From the NCBI RefSeq assembly GCF_014197855.1, contig NZ_JACIGJ010000004.1, forward strand, positions 248,001 through 312,000: 64,000 nucleotides of DNA. Direction: 5' to 3'. The stretch's first letter is position 1; every line of letters starts with the position of its first letter. The notes under the pieces are model-generated. The model made no database searches. It had not been told where the DNA came from and was given only the letters and a program-made list of their open reading frames with translations. Both the position numbers and the translations under genes were made by a program. Origin of the DNA: Roseospira marina. GTDB taxonomy: Bacteria; Pseudomonadota; Alphaproteobacteria; Rhodospirillales; Rhodospirillaceae. Below, piece after piece: positions 9,338 to 18,064 of the stretch.

Positions 9338-9964
9338 TCAGGCCGTCATGCGGCGGCTGAGCGCCAGCCACACCCCGCCGCCGATCAGGAAACTGCCGGA
9401 GGCGCGCTCCAATGCGCGGACGTTGCGACGGGACAACAGGGCGCCCGTCGTTCCGGCTGCCATGGCGTAGGCCCCGTCGAGAACCAGGGCGACGCCCATG
9501 AAGGTCAGGCCGAGCAGCGTGACCTGAAGGGCGGCGTTGCCGGCGGGATCCACGAACTGCGGGATGAAGGCCCCGAAGAACAGCAGAGCCTTGGGGTTTG
9601 ACCAGATCACCAGGAACCCCTGCCAGGCGTAGCGGGCGTGCGAGCGGGGCGTGCCCGCCTCGGCCTGTCCCAGGCGCCCGTCGGACCGCCACATCTTCAC
9701 GCCTAGCCAGATCAGATAGGCGGCGCCGACCAACCGCAGCACGTCGAACACGGCGCCGGCCTGCGATACGACGGTGTCCAGGCCCAGGGCCAGAACGCCG
9801 ATCATCACGAGCAGGCCGAGCTGCGTCCCGGCCACGTTCATCAGCCCGGCGGACGGCCCTGCCCGCAGGCTGTTGGCGATGATGACGGTCACCGTCGGTC
9901 CGGGGACGATGACAAGGAGAGTGCAGGCGGCCAGGAACGCCAGCCAGGTGGTCAGATCAAACAC
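9338..9964 (-). CDS. LysE/RhtB-family amino acid exporter
   Basis: A 208-aa inner-membrane exporter with six predicted helices. The N-terminal signature IVPGPTVTVIIANSLRAG is diagnostic of the LysE/RhtB family, which removes excess amino acids or homoserine lactone-like compounds by proton antiport. The start is GTG 9964 with AAAGGA about 8 bases upstream. It is divergent from an Lrp/AsnC regulator, the common arrangement for amino-acid-induced export, with three ATTGCG-type motifs in between. Substrate unknown. Confidence 0.92.
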   Translation of the reverse strand: MFDLTTWLAFLAACTLLVIVPGPTVTVIIANSLRAGPSAGLMNVAGTQLGLLVMIGVLALGLDTVVSQAGAVFDVLRLVGAAYLIWLGVKMWRSDGRLGQAEAGTPRSHARYAWQGFLVIWSNPKALLFFGAFIPQFVDPAGNAALQVTLLGLTFMGVALVLDGAYAMAAGTTGALLSRRNVRALERASGSFLIGGGVWLALSRRMTA

Positions 9965-10096
9965 ATCGGGGGTCCTTTCCGGCGCGATGGTTGGAAGGTG
10001 ACGCCACGACCATGCCGCTTGCGCGTCGCGCTGTCACGCGGGGCGTGGGGGCGGCGCAACAGAAGCCTCGGCCCTTTCGTGACAATGCCGATTTCA

Positions 10097-10154
10097 ATTG
10101 CGCCGCCTTTCGGCCGCTTGTAATTTCATTGCGCAAGATTCGTGTTCTCGCAAT
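10097..10154. promoter_or_regulatory. Candidate Lrp-type operator array
   Basis: ATTGCG occurs at 10097-10102 and 10128-10133, and its inverse CGCAAT at 10149-10154; the middle copy is part of the palindrome TTGCGCAA. Spacings of 31 and 21 bases put them on one face of the helix, as expected for an Lrp-family octamer or tetramer. The array lies 16 bases upstream of the Lrp gene and in the divergent promoter region of the LysE exporter. Confidence 0.4.
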
Positions 10155-10169
10155 GGATTCGTCAGCCGT

Positions 10170-10658
10170 ATGCAACGTGTAAAGCTGGACCATGTCGATC
10201 GGTCCATTCTCGCCGACCTTCAAGAGGACGGCCGCATGACGAACGTCGAACTGGCGAAGCGGGCGGGCATTTCCGCACCGCCCTGTTTGCGTCGTGTGCG
10301 TGCCCTGGAAGAGGCCGGGTTTATTCGTGGATATCATGCCGAGGTCGACGCTTTGGCGCTCGGGTATCATGTGTCCGTCTTCGCTCACGTCGGGCTCAAC
10401 AGTCAGGCGGAAGCGGACCTGAAGGCCTTCGAATCCCTGGTCCATGACTGGCCGGAGGTGCGCGAATGCCACATGCTGGCCGGCGAGACGGATTTCCTTC
10501 TTAAGGTCGTGGCCCATGACTGGGATCACTACCAGCAGTTCTTGACCACCAAGCTGACGGCGGCGCCGAACGTCGCGCATGTGAAGTCCGCTTTGGCGAT
10601 CCGCACCGGGAAGATGGAACCTGGTGTTCCGGTGGAGCGCGATCCGGTCGAGGTGTAG
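10170..10658 (+). CDS. Lrp/AsnC-family transcriptional regulator
   Basis: A 162-aa feast/famine regulator. The helix-turn-helix occupies about residues 5-62 (DHVDRSILADLQEDGRMTN, then ISAPPCLRRVRALE), followed by the RAM/AsnC ligand-binding domain (about 70-150, with CHMLAGETDFLLKVVAHD). The open frame extends upstream, but ATG 10170 leaves the normal short lead. It is divergent from the LysE exporter, which it probably activates when the exported amino acid accumulates. Confidence 0.93.
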   Translation: MQRVKLDHVDRSILADLQEDGRMTNVELAKRAGISAPPCLRRVRALEEAGFIRGYHAEVDALALGYHVSVFAHVGLNSQAEADLKAFESLVHDWPEVRECHMLAGETDFLLKVVAHDWDHYQQFLTTKLTAAPNVAHVKSALAIRTGKMEPGVPVERDPVEV

Positions 10659-10684
10659 ACCCGCTGGCGTCCGGCTACGCGCGA

Positions 10685-10734
10685 CGCTCGGGCCCGCGCG
10701 CCTCAACGTCCCTCGCGTGTCGCGTGCCCGAGCG
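10685..10734. terminator. Inverted repeat between convergent Lrp and LysR genes
   Basis: CGCTCGGGC (10685-10693) and GCCCGAGCG (10726-10734) form a perfect 9-bp stem around a 32-base loop, between the ends of two converging genes. No T-run follows, so it may be a weak or factor-aided bidirectional terminator. Confidence 0.35.
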
Positions 10735-10802
10735 CCATCGTCCGCGTGGCGCTTCGGGTTTCCAAGGGGCGGGACCAGGAAGGGGGCCGAAAGGCGGCGG
10801 GG

Positions 10803-11717
10803 TCAGAACCGCCGCTGGGCCAACTCCCGGATCAGGAAGTCGCGGAACACCTCCACCTTTTTAGAGTGCCGCAACTCCTCGGCATAGACGAAATAGATCG
10901 TCACCTCAGGACCGCGCAGGTCCGGCAGAACCTTCACCAGATTCCCGGCCTCCTGGCTGAAGTAATCCGGCAGCGCGGCAATGCCCAGGCCGCTCTGCAC
11001 GGCCCGGAACATGCTGTAGATGTTGTTGACGCGCAGAATCGGTTTGCGCGCGGGTTTGTCCGGGTGGGCGCCCGCTTCCATCAGCCAGTTCATACGCTCC
11101 ACTGGCGGCCGGAACTTCTCGCCGTAGATGATGATCTTGTGGTTATCCAGGTCCTCGGGCGCCTGGGGGATGCCATGCTGTTTGATGTACTCCGGCGACG
11201 CAAAGCAGTGGTAGTGCATCGTGATGAGTTGGCGCTTTACCAGATCGGGCTGGCGCGGCGGCATGAAGCGCAACGCGACGTCGGCCTCGCGCATGGCGAG
11301 GTCGAGTTCGCCGTCGTTCTGCACGATGGTCAGTTCGATTTCCGGGTACCGCTCCAGGAATCGTTTCATGCGAGGCGTCAGCCACAGGGAACCGAACGCC
11401 ACCGTCGTCGTTATCGTTAGGGCGCCCTCGGGCCGCTCCCGGGTTTCGCCCAGCTTGGCCTCGACCATGGCCAGCTTGGCGAAGACCTCATGGACGGTTC
11501 GGTAAAGCATCTCCCCCGCTTCGGTGGGGATAAGCCCGCGCGCATGACGGTGAAACAGCGTAACCCCGAGGCTTTCCTCGAGCCCACTGATCTGACGGCT
11601 GACGGCGGACTGACTTAGGTTCAAGGCCTCGCCGGCGTGCGTGAAACTGCCGGCTTCGGCGACGGCATGAAACACGCGCAGCTTGTCCCAATCCATCGCG
11701 CCTCCACGCGCTGGCAT
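10803..11717 (-). CDS. LysR-family transcriptional regulator
   Basis: A 304-aa LysR-type regulator with an N-terminal winged helix (about 7-66, MDWDKLRVFHAVAEAGSFTH then LNLSQSAVSRQISGLEESLG) and a periplasmic-binding-like effector domain (about 95-298). ATG 11717 (MPARGG) is chosen for its GGAGG 8 bases upstream; MDWD at 11696 is the alternative. The frame upstream of that is not credible. It lies downstream of, and in the same direction as, trxB; a LysR gene next to trxB is common in alphaproteobacteria. It may belong to an oxidative-stress or redox circuit, but its targets cannot be read here. Confidence 0.92.
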   Translation of the reverse strand: MPARGGAMDWDKLRVFHAVAEAGSFTHAGEALNLSQSAVSRQISGLEESLGVTLFHRHARGLIPTEAGEMLYRTVHEVFAKLAMVEAKLGETRERPEGALTITTTVAFGSLWLTPRMKRFLERYPEIELTIVQNDGELDLAMREADVALRFMPPRQPDLVKRQLITMHYHCFASPEYIKQHGIPQAPEDLDNHKIIIYGEKFRPPVERMNWLMEAGAHPDKPARKPILRVNNIYSMFRAVQSGLGIAALPDYFSQEAGNLVKVLPDLRGPEVTIYFVYAEELRHSKKVEVFRDFLIRELAQRRF

Positions 11718-12025
11718 CGCTGTCTCCTCCCTGGTCCTGGGGCGGGCGCCCCGGTGTCCCGCGTTTTTGTTTTCTGTTGGAACCCAGGCCCGAATGGCGC
11801 CCGGCTGGCTCGTATCGAAGGAAGGAGTCCGGCCCCGACCCTCGACCGTGTCCATTCGACCCTTTTCCGAGGGGCAAGATCAAGAGCGATCGCCAACCTG
11901 TTCGTCGGAAACGCGGGGCGGGCGGCGGATCGTGAACCGGGTACGCCCGGATTGGGCTCGGAAGACCCGCCGTTACTCGGACAGCCTGCTCGGACACGTC
12001 CTTTCGGATCGCCAAATCCGAGCGG

Positions 12026-12988
12026 TCAGGCGGCGGCTTCCGCGGCGACCCCGTGCGTCACCAGGAACCGGTCGGCCTCCAGTGCGGCCATGCAGCCGGT
12101 GCCGGCGGCGGTCACGGCCTGACGGAAGACGTGGTCCTGCACGTCGCCGGCGGCGAACACGCCCGGCACGTTGGTCGCCGTGCTGTCCGGCTTGGTGAGG
12201 ATGTAGCCCGTCTCGTCCAGGTCGAGCTTGCCTTTGAACAGCGCCGTGTTGGGCTGGTGACCGATGGCGATGAACACGCCGTCCACCGCGAGATCGGATG
12301 TCTGCCCGCTGTCCACGTCCCGCAGCCGCACCCCCGTCACACCAAGCGGCATGCCGCCGGCCAGGATGTCCTCGACCACGCTGTTCCAGCGCACCTCGAT
12401 CTTCGGGTTCGCGAACAGGCGCTCCTGCATGATGCGTTCCGCCCGCAGAGAGTCGCGACGGTGCACCAGAGTGACCTTCGAGGCATGGTTGGTCAGGTAA
12501 ATGGCTTCCTCGACGGCCGTGTTGCCGCCGCCGATGACCGCGACCTCCTTGCCGCGGTAGAAGAACCCGTCACAGGTGGCGCAGGCCGACACGCCCATGC
12601 CGGACAGCGCCTTTTCGCTGGGCAGGCCAAGCCACTTGGCGGTGGCGCCGGTTGCGATGACGAGGGTCTCGCCGATGTAGGTGTCACCGGAGTCGCTCTT
12701 GCAGACGAACGGCCGGCGCGACAGGTCGACGTCCACGATCAGGTCGTCCATCACCCGCGTGCCCACGTTGACCGCCTGGGCGCGCATCTGCTCCATCAGC
12801 CACGGCCCTTGGATGGGGTCGGCAAACCCGGGGAAGTTCTCGACGTCGGTCGTGATGGTCAACTGGCCACCCGGCTGCAGCCCCGCCACCAGGATCGGCT
12901 CCAGGTTGGCGCGCGCGGCGTAGATCGCGGCGGTGCAGCCGGCGGCGCCGGAGCCGAGCACCAGCACCTTGGTACGATATTCAGCCAT
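12026..12988 (-). CDS. trxB: Thioredoxin-disulfide reductase
   Basis: A 320-aa flavoenzyme that reduces thioredoxin with NADPH. The FAD motif GSGAAG is at 12-17, the redox disulfide CATC at 136-139, the NADPH site GGGNTA at 153-158, and the C-terminal FAD segment [12 protein letters not shown] is present. Length and motif order match low-molecular-weight bacterial TrxB. A GGAAG ribosome site precedes ATG 12988. The next minus-strand gene upstream encodes a 2-Cys peroxiredoxin, so this is a small thiol-redox neighbourhood. Confidence 0.98.
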   Translation of the reverse strand: MAEYRTKVLVLGSGAAGCTAAIYAARANLEPILVAGLQPGGQLTITTDVENFPGFADPIQGPWLMEQMRAQAVNVGTRVMDDLIVDVDLSRRPFVCKSDSGDTYIGETLVIATGATAKWLGLPSEKALSGMGVSACATCDGFFYRGKEVAVIGGGNTAVEEAIYLTNHASKVTLVHRRDSLRAERIMQERLFANPKIEVRWNSVVEDILAGGMPLGVTGVRLRDVDSGQTSDLAVDGVFIAIGHQPNTALFKGKLDLDETGYILTKPDSTATNVPGVFAAGDVQDHVFRQAVTAAGTGCMAALEADRFLVTHGVAAEAAA

Positions 12989-13169
12989 GACGATGGATCT
13001 TCCTTGTTTTCGCTGGTGCCCGACGCCACGCCCCGTGGCGTTCCGCCCGAACTCTCAGTCTGTAAGCCGTCTTCCGACAGGACGCGGCCGCCCTCCGGTA
13101 GGTCCACGTGATGACGATCGGCTCGTGCGATGAGGGGCTAGTATGGAATGAACGGCCGGCAAAGGAAAC

Positions 13170-13192
13170 GGGGCGCTCCCCAGGAGCGCCCC
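13170..13192 (-). terminator. Hairpin terminator after the peroxiredoxin gene
   Basis: A perfect 10-bp inverted repeat, GGGGCGCTCC (13170-13179) and GGAGCGCCCC (13183-13192), 58 bases past the peroxiredoxin stop. On the minus strand it is followed by GTTTCCTTT, a weak T tract. Confidence 0.75.
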
Positions 13193-13249
13193 GCTGCCGA
13201 TCCGATTCCGCTGGCGCCGTGGGGTGCCGGAGCGGTCGACCGTCGCGCC

Positions 13250-13864
13250 TTACAGCGCGTCGGCGTGTTCGGACAGGAACTTGGCCACGCCATCCGGGGT
13301 CGCCTGCATGCCGGCGCCGCCCTTTTTCCAGCCGGCGGGACAGACCTCTCCATGCTCTTCATGGAACTGGAGGGCGTCGACCATGCGCAGCGATTCGTCC
13401 ACATTGCGGCCCAGCGGCAGGTCGTTGATGACGTAGTGGCGGATCTTGCCGGCCTTGTCGATCAGGAACGAGCCGCGCAGGGCGACGCCGTCCGGCAGCA
13501 GCACACCGAAGCTCTTGGCGATCTGCTTCGTCAGGTCGGCGACCAGCGGGAAGTTCACCTGGCCCAGCCCGCCCTGTTCGGTCGGGGTCTTCTTCCACGC
13601 CAAGTGGGTGAAGTGGCTGTCCACGGACACGCCGACGACCTTCACGCCGCGCTGCTCGAACTCACTCAGGCGGTGGTCGTGGGCCAGGATCTCGGACGGG
13701 CACACGAAGGTGAAGTCCAGCGGGTAGAAGAACACCAGGGCATAGGAGTCCTTGATGTACTCGCTCAGCGTGAAGCCCTCATCGATCGTGTTGTCGCCCA
13801 GGACGGTCGGGGCGGTGAAGTCGGGGAAGGGGCTGCCGATCAGGTTGCCAATGGTCTCGCTCAT
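13250..13864 (-). CDS. Typical 2-Cys peroxiredoxin (AhpC/Prx1 type)
   Basis: A 204-aa thiol peroxidase that reduces hydrogen peroxide and alkyl hydroperoxides. The peroxidatic cysteine is Cys55 in FTFVCPSE and the resolving cysteine is Cys175 in GEVCPAGW, both with the usual flanking residues. ATG 13864 (MSETIGNLIG) begins the conserved domain directly; the open frame upstream is spurious. Thioredoxin reductase encoded downstream could supply electrons through thioredoxin. The gene ends in a strong hairpin. Confidence 0.97.
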   Translation of the reverse strand: MSETIGNLIGSPFPDFTAPTVLGDNTIDEGFTLSEYIKDSYALVFFYPLDFTFVCPSEILAHDHRLSEFEQRGVKVVGVSVDSHFTHLAWKKTPTEQGGLGQVNFPLVADLTKQIAKSFGVLLPDGVALRGSFLIDKAGKIRHYVINDLPLGRNVDESLRMVDALQFHEEHGEVCPAGWKKGGAGMQATPDGVAKFLSEHADAL

Positions 13865-14114
13865 GCTTGCTCTCCCTCTTATCCCGCTGGGGGGATACGG
13901 TTGGGTTTCGGTCGGACGGTGCGGTGTGCACCGTGCGGAACGGCGTGGCACGTCCTCTCTGGGCTGGTCCGTGGGACCGGCGGTGCGGCGCGTTCCGTGC
14001 TCGCGCTCGCCGCTCATTTAGAAAGGTTCCAATATTGAGCGGCGGCGTACGGAATGCAACCCCTGAAATGGGGGTATTCCGCACCCGCACAAGATGGAGC
14101 GTCGACCGAGGGGC

Positions 14115-15350
14115 CTAGATCAGGAACCGGGTGCGAATCGTTCCGGGAATGGCCTGCAGGGCTTTGCGGATGCCCATGCCGGCCTCGATGTCGGCGTCGA
14201 CGTCCACGACCACATAGCCGGTGTCGCTGTCCGTCCGCAGATATTCACCGGCGATGTTGATGCCCCGCGACGAGAAGATGTCGTTGATGGCGCTGAGCAC
14301 GCCAGGGACGTTCTTGTGAATGTGGAGGAACCGGCTAACCGTGGCGTGCTCGGGGAGGGACACCTCGACGAAATTGACGGCGCCGGTGGTCGAGCCGTTG
14401 TCCGAGTATTTCACCAGCTTCTCGGCCACCTCGCCGCCGATGTTGGCCTGCGCCTCCTCGGTGGAGCCGCCCACGTGCGGGGTCAGGATGACGTTGCGCA
14501 GGCCGCGCAACGGCGATTCGAACATATCGTTGCCGCCCTTGGGCTCCTTGGGGAACACGTCCACGGCGGCCCCCGACAGGTGGCCGTCGCGCAGGGCCTG
14601 GGCCAGGGCGTCGATGTCCACGACGTTGCCGCGCGCCGCATTGATGAGGCGCGCGCCCGGCTTCATGCGGGCGATTTCGGCGGCGCCGATCATGTTCCGG
14701 GTCAGGGGCGACGACGGGACATGAAAACTCACGACATCCGCCGTTTCCAGAACCGCGTCGAGGGAGGGCAGGGCGGTGGCGTTGCCCAGCGACAGCTTCT
14801 CCACGATGTCGTAGAACACGACCCGCAGGCCCAGCGCTTCCGCCAGAATCGAAAGCTGCGAGCCGATGTGCCCATAGCCGACGATGCCGAGCGTCTTGCC
14901 GCGCACCTCGTGGCTGCCCTCGGCGCTTTTCATCCAGCCGCCCTCATGCGCCGACCAGGACTTTTCGAACGTGCCCCGGAACAGGCAGATGATCTCGGCG
15001 AGCACCAGTTCCGCCACCGAACGGGTGTTGGAATAAGGCGCGTTAAACACCGGGATGCCGCGAATCTTGGCCGCCTGCAGATTCACCTGATCGGTCCCGA
15101 TGGAGAAGCAGCCGATGGCCATGAGCTTCTCGGCGGCTGCCAACGCCTCCTCCGTGATCTGGCTGCGCGAGCGGATGCCCAGGATATGGACGTCGGCCAG
15201 CGCGTCCTTCAGCGCGTCGCCCGACAGGGCGGTGCGGACGTGGCGGACGTTGGTGTACCCCTGCCGGTTGAGCAGGGCGACCGCGTTCGGATGGACATTC
15301 TCAAGCAGCAGGACGTTGATGCGGTCCTTGGGCAGAGAGAGCTTGCTCAC
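14115..15350 (-). CDS. serA: D-3-phosphoglycerate dehydrogenase, E. coli-type with ACT domain
   Basis: A 411-aa NAD-dependent 2-hydroxyacid dehydrogenase catalysing the first step of serine synthesis. The order is substrate domain, nucleotide-binding domain with GIVGYGHIGSQ, catalytic Arg in NAARGNVVD, catalytic His in LTPHVGGSTEEAQ, then a C-terminal ACT domain (about 340-411, FLHIHKNVPGVLSAINDIFS) for serine feedback. The length matches E. coli SerA (410 aa) rather than the longer ~525-aa type common in alphaproteobacteria. GTG 15350 is chosen because the upstream frame is low-complexity; GGGGA lies about 11 bases before it. Confidence 0.94.
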   Translation of the reverse strand: MSKLSLPKDRINVLLLENVHPNAVALLNRQGYTNVRHVRTALSGDALKDALADVHILGIRSRSQITEEALAAAEKLMAIGCFSIGTDQVNLQAAKIRGIPVFNAPYSNTRSVAELVLAEIICLFRGTFEKSWSAHEGGWMKSAEGSHEVRGKTLGIVGYGHIGSQLSILAEALGLRVVFYDIVEKLSLGNATALPSLDAVLETADVVSFHVPSSPLTRNMIGAAEIARMKPGARLINAARGNVVDIDALAQALRDGHLSGAAVDVFPKEPKGGNDMFESPLRGLRNVILTPHVGGSTEEAQANIGGEVAEKLVKYSDNGSTTGAVNFVEVSLPEHATVSRFLHIHKNVPGVLSAINDIFSSRGINIAGEYLRTDSDTGYVVVDVDADIEAGMGIRKALQAIPGTIRTRFLI

Positions 15351-15406
15351 GGCGTGTTCGTTCCCCAAGACTGTCGGCGGTACGGGGCCGGTTGACCCCG
15401 CGCGAC

Positions 15407-15489
15407 GGGACCAGGACCGGCGGGACCGGAGGGTTCCTGATGGGCGGGACCGGACGGACGGTCCCGGATCGACGGGACCTCTGGGTCCC
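15407..15489. repeat. GGGACC-rich hairpin region between serA and the RidA gene
   Basis: GGGACC occurs at 15407, 15422, 15446 and 15474, and its inverse GGTCCC at 15460 and 15484. Two hairpins are possible: GGGACCG (15446-15452) with CGGTCCC (15459-15465), and GGGACC (15474-15479) with GGTCCC (15484-15489). It lies 57-139 bases upstream of the serA start, so if transcribed it would be part of the serA leader. It matches no riboswitch I recognise. Confidence 0.7.
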
Positions 15490-15550
15490 TGACTGTACGG
15501 TGGGTCAACCCACCTAACACATCGCACCCGCGAAAAGGAAAGGGGTTTTC

Positions 15551-16021
15551 ATGGCTGGACGAGTCGAGGCCCGGTTGACCGAACTCGGGATCATACTGCC
15601 GCAGGCCACCGCTCCAGTAGCGAACTACGTGCCGTTCGTTGTGAGCGGGTCGTCGGTGGTCGTCTCCGGCCAGATTCCGCTGGCGGATGGCAAGCCGGCT
15701 TATACGGGCCTTCTGGGCGACAGTGTCTCCTTGGAGGACGGACAGGCGGCCGCCCGCTTATGCGGTGTGAACCTGATCGCCCAGATGAACGCCGTGTGTG
15801 AAGGCGATTTGGACCGGGTGCGACGGGTCGTGCGCCTGGGGGTGTTCGTCGCCGCCACGCCGGCGTTCGGCGATCATCCGAAGGTTGCCAACGGTGTCTC
15901 CGATCTGATGGTTGAGGTGTTCGGCGATGCCGGCCGCCACGCCCGCGCGGCCGTCGGCTGCGCGTCGTTGCCGTTGGGCGTGCCGGTGGAAGTCGAAGGG
16001 CTGTTCGACATCGCGCCCTGA
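15551..16021 (+). CDS. RidA/YjgF-family protein (long form)
   Basis: A 156-aa member of the RidA/YER057c superfamily, whose best-known members hydrolyse reactive enamines or imines made by PLP enzymes. Segments VSGQIPLADGKPAYTGLLG and LDRVRRVVRLGVFVAATP match the family core, and the C-terminus VPVEVEGLFDI replaces the usual AxVEIEA. At ~156 aa it is the longer subgroup (about 150 aa) rather than the 128-aa archetype, so deaminase activity is not assured. It is divergent from serA, whose pathway feeds PLP enzymes that make such intermediates. Confidence 0.88.
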   Translation: MAGRVEARLTELGIILPQATAPVANYVPFVVSGSSVVVSGQIPLADGKPAYTGLLGDSVSLEDGQAAARLCGVNLIAQMNAVCEGDLDRVRRVVRLGVFVAATPAFGDHPKVANGVSDLMVEVFGDAGRHARAAVGCASLPLGVPVEVEGLFDIAP

Positions 16022-16150
16022 CCCCACCCCGCGTGGCACGGCCTAATAGGGCGGCCAAATGGAGCGCCTGGGGGGCCGGGGCTTGGTGGTGCGGCGCCGG
16101 GTGCCCACATCGGGGCAAGGAGTGTTCCTTCCCCTGTCCCCGGATGTCGC

Positions 16151-17386
16151 ATGCCGCACCACGATTGTGAGCCCCACGGGCGGTCCCAGTCTGTCGAATC
16201 GCCCCCAAACTCGTCCGATGAGGCGTTCGCCGTCTCGGTCGTGAAGAGTGTGTCCGCCGTCGCGGCGGCCGACTGGGATGCCTGCGCGGGCGATGAGAAC
16301 CCCTTCGTCAGCCACGCCTTCCTGTCGGCGCTGGAGGATTCGGGGTCGGTGGGGCCGGGATCGGGCTGGCGCCCGCAGCATCTCATGATCCCCGACGCGG
16401 CCGGGGTGCCGCTGGCCGTGGCGCCGCTGTACCTCAAAACGCATTCCTACGGCGAGTATGTGTTCGACTGGAGCTGGGCCAACGCCTACGAGCAGGCTGG
16501 CGGCCGGTACTATCCGAAGCTCCAGGCGGCGGTGCCGTTCACGCCGGTGACGGGGCCGCGCCTGCTGGTCCGTCCGGACGTGCCGGATTCGGACCGGCTG
16601 CGGCAGGCCCTGCTTGCGGCCATGGTCCAGTTCGCTGATCGGGCGGGCATGTCGAGCGTCCACGTCACCTTCCCGACCGAGGGCGAGGCGGCGCTGGCGG
16701 CGGACATGGGGTTCCTGCACCGTCAGGGGCAGCAGTATCACTGGGAAAACCCGGGATACCGCGATTTTTCGGACTTTCTGGACACTCTGGCGTCCCGCAA
16801 GCGCAAGTCCATCCGCAAGGAGCGGGAGCGCGCCAACGGTCACGGGGTCACGCTTCAGACCCTGACCGGCGACGATCTGGAGCCCCGGCACTGGCGCGCC
16901 TTCTTTCAGTTCTACCTGTCCACCGCGGACCGCAAGTGGGGCCGGCCGTACCTGACCCAGGACTTCTTTCTGATGCTTGGGGAGCGTATGGCCGATCGGG
17001 TCGCGCTCGTTCTGGGCACCGACGACGACAGCGGACAGTACGTCTGCGGCGCGCTCAACCTGATCGGGGCCAACGCGCTGTACGGGCGCAATTGGGGCGC
17101 GCTGGCGGACTACAAGTTCCTGCACTTCGAGGCCTGCTACTATCGCGCCATGGATTTCGCCATCGCGCGCGGTCTGCGATGGGTGGAGGCCGGGGCTCAG
17201 GGCGAGCACAAGATCCAGCGGGGGTATCTGCCGCAGCCGACCCACTCCGTGCACTGGATCGCGGACCCGGGCTTCCGTGAGGCCGTGGCCCGCTTCGTCG
17301 AGCAGGAGCGGGCCATGGTCAGCGAGGACATGGCCGCGCTTACCGCGTTCGGCCCCTACCGCCGGGGCGAACGGCAGGGTGATTGA
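16151..17386 (+). CDS. FemAB-like/GNAT acyltransferase (DUF482, COG3146)
   Basis: A 411-aa protein of the family once called DUF482, related to FemAB and GNAT transferases and annotated as peptidoglycan-related. Recognisable segments include NPFVSHAFLSALEDSGSVG near the N-terminus, SRKRKSIRKERERA in the middle, and CYYRAMDFAIARGLRWVEAG with GYLPQPTHSVHWI near the C-terminus. The acyl donor and acceptor are not known. The ribosome site before 16151 is weak and the first ~30 residues are not conserved in appearance, so the start is uncertain. The DUF924 gene follows 54 bases later on the same strand. Confidence 0.88.
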   Translation: MPHHDCEPHGRSQSVESPPNSSDEAFAVSVVKSVSAVAAADWDACAGDENPFVSHAFLSALEDSGSVGPGSGWRPQHLMIPDAAGVPLAVAPLYLKTHSYGEYVFDWSWANAYEQAGGRYYPKLQAAVPFTPVTGPRLLVRPDVPDSDRLRQALLAAMVQFADRAGMSSVHVTFPTEGEAALAADMGFLHRQGQQYHWENPGYRDFSDFLDTLASRKRKSIRKERERANGHGVTLQTLTGDDLEPRHWRAFFQFYLSTADRKWGRPYLTQDFFLMLGERMADRVALVLGTDDDSGQYVCGALNLIGANALYGRNWGALADYKFLHFEACYYRAMDFAIARGLRWVEAGAQGEHKIQRGYLPQPTHSVHWIADPGFREAVARFVEQERAMVSEDMAALTAFGPYRRGERQGD

Positions 17387-17440
17387 GCGGCCGGCGGTTC
17401 GGGGATAAAAGAAACCCCTTTCCGGGAGAACTCGACCGTC

Positions 17441-18046
17441 ATGTCTGTTTCCACGCCTTCGAGCGAGGCGACCGCCCCCCTTCCCCCCGACGCGCGGGCC
17501 CTGCTGGACTTTTGGTTCGGGGCGCCGGGCACGCCCGAGCATGGCACGTTCCGCGACCTCTGGTTCGCGCGGTCGGACGCCTTCGATGCCCAGCTTCGGG
17601 ATCGGTTCGGTGCCCTGTACGCCCGCGCCAAGGCCGGCGACCTCAACGGCTGGGCCGCGACACCCCACGGCGCCCTGGCGCTGATCCTGCTGCTGGATCA
17701 GGTGCCCCGGAACATTCATCGCGGCACGCCGGCCGCGTTCGCCACCGATGCCCAGGCCCTGGATGTCGCCAAGCAGGCCCTGCGCGACGGCCACGATCAG
17801 GCGCTGGCGCCGATGGAACGTCTGTTCCTCTATATGCCGTTCCAGCATTCGGAAGACGGGGTGGAACAGGAGCGGTCGCTGGCGCTGTACGAGCGTCTCG
17901 GGATCGAGGATGCCCAGAAATCTGCCGACCGCCATCACGAGATCGTCGCCCGCTTCGGCCGCTTTCCCCACCGCAACGCCGTATTGGGGCGGGAGACGAC
18001 CGAGGAGGAGCGCGCGTTTCTCCAGGAACCGAACTCGTCGTTCTGA
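17441..18046 (+). CDS. DUF924 family protein
   Basis: A 201-aa protein of the DUF924 family, all-helical (TPR-like) and of unknown function. Diagnostic segments are LLDFWFG near the N-terminus, LILLLDQVPRNIHRGTPAAF in the middle, LFLYMPFQHSED, and FGRFPHRNAVLGRETTEEE near the end. A GGGAG ribosome site precedes ATG 17441. It converges with the exonuclease gene, 18 bases apart. Confidence 0.9.
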   Translation: MSVSTPSSEATAPLPPDARALLDFWFGAPGTPEHGTFRDLWFARSDAFDAQLRDRFGALYARAKAGDLNGWAATPHGALALILLLDQVPRNIHRGTPAAFATDAQALDVAKQALRDGHDQALAPMERLFLYMPFQHSEDGVEQERSLALYERLGIEDAQKSADRHHEIVARFGRFPHRNAVLGRETTEEERAFLQEPNSSF

Positions 18047-18064
18047 CGCGGCCGGTTGCGCGAT

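Noticed and set aside
13900-16060. Sigma-54 promoters suggested by TGGCACG at about 13945 and 16032
   Set aside because: The TTGC element is absent at the required spacing in both cases.
16043-17971. A 642-codon minus-strand frame opposite the FemAB-like gene
   Set aside because: It covers a clear protein on the other strand and has no motif, signal or ribosome site of its own.
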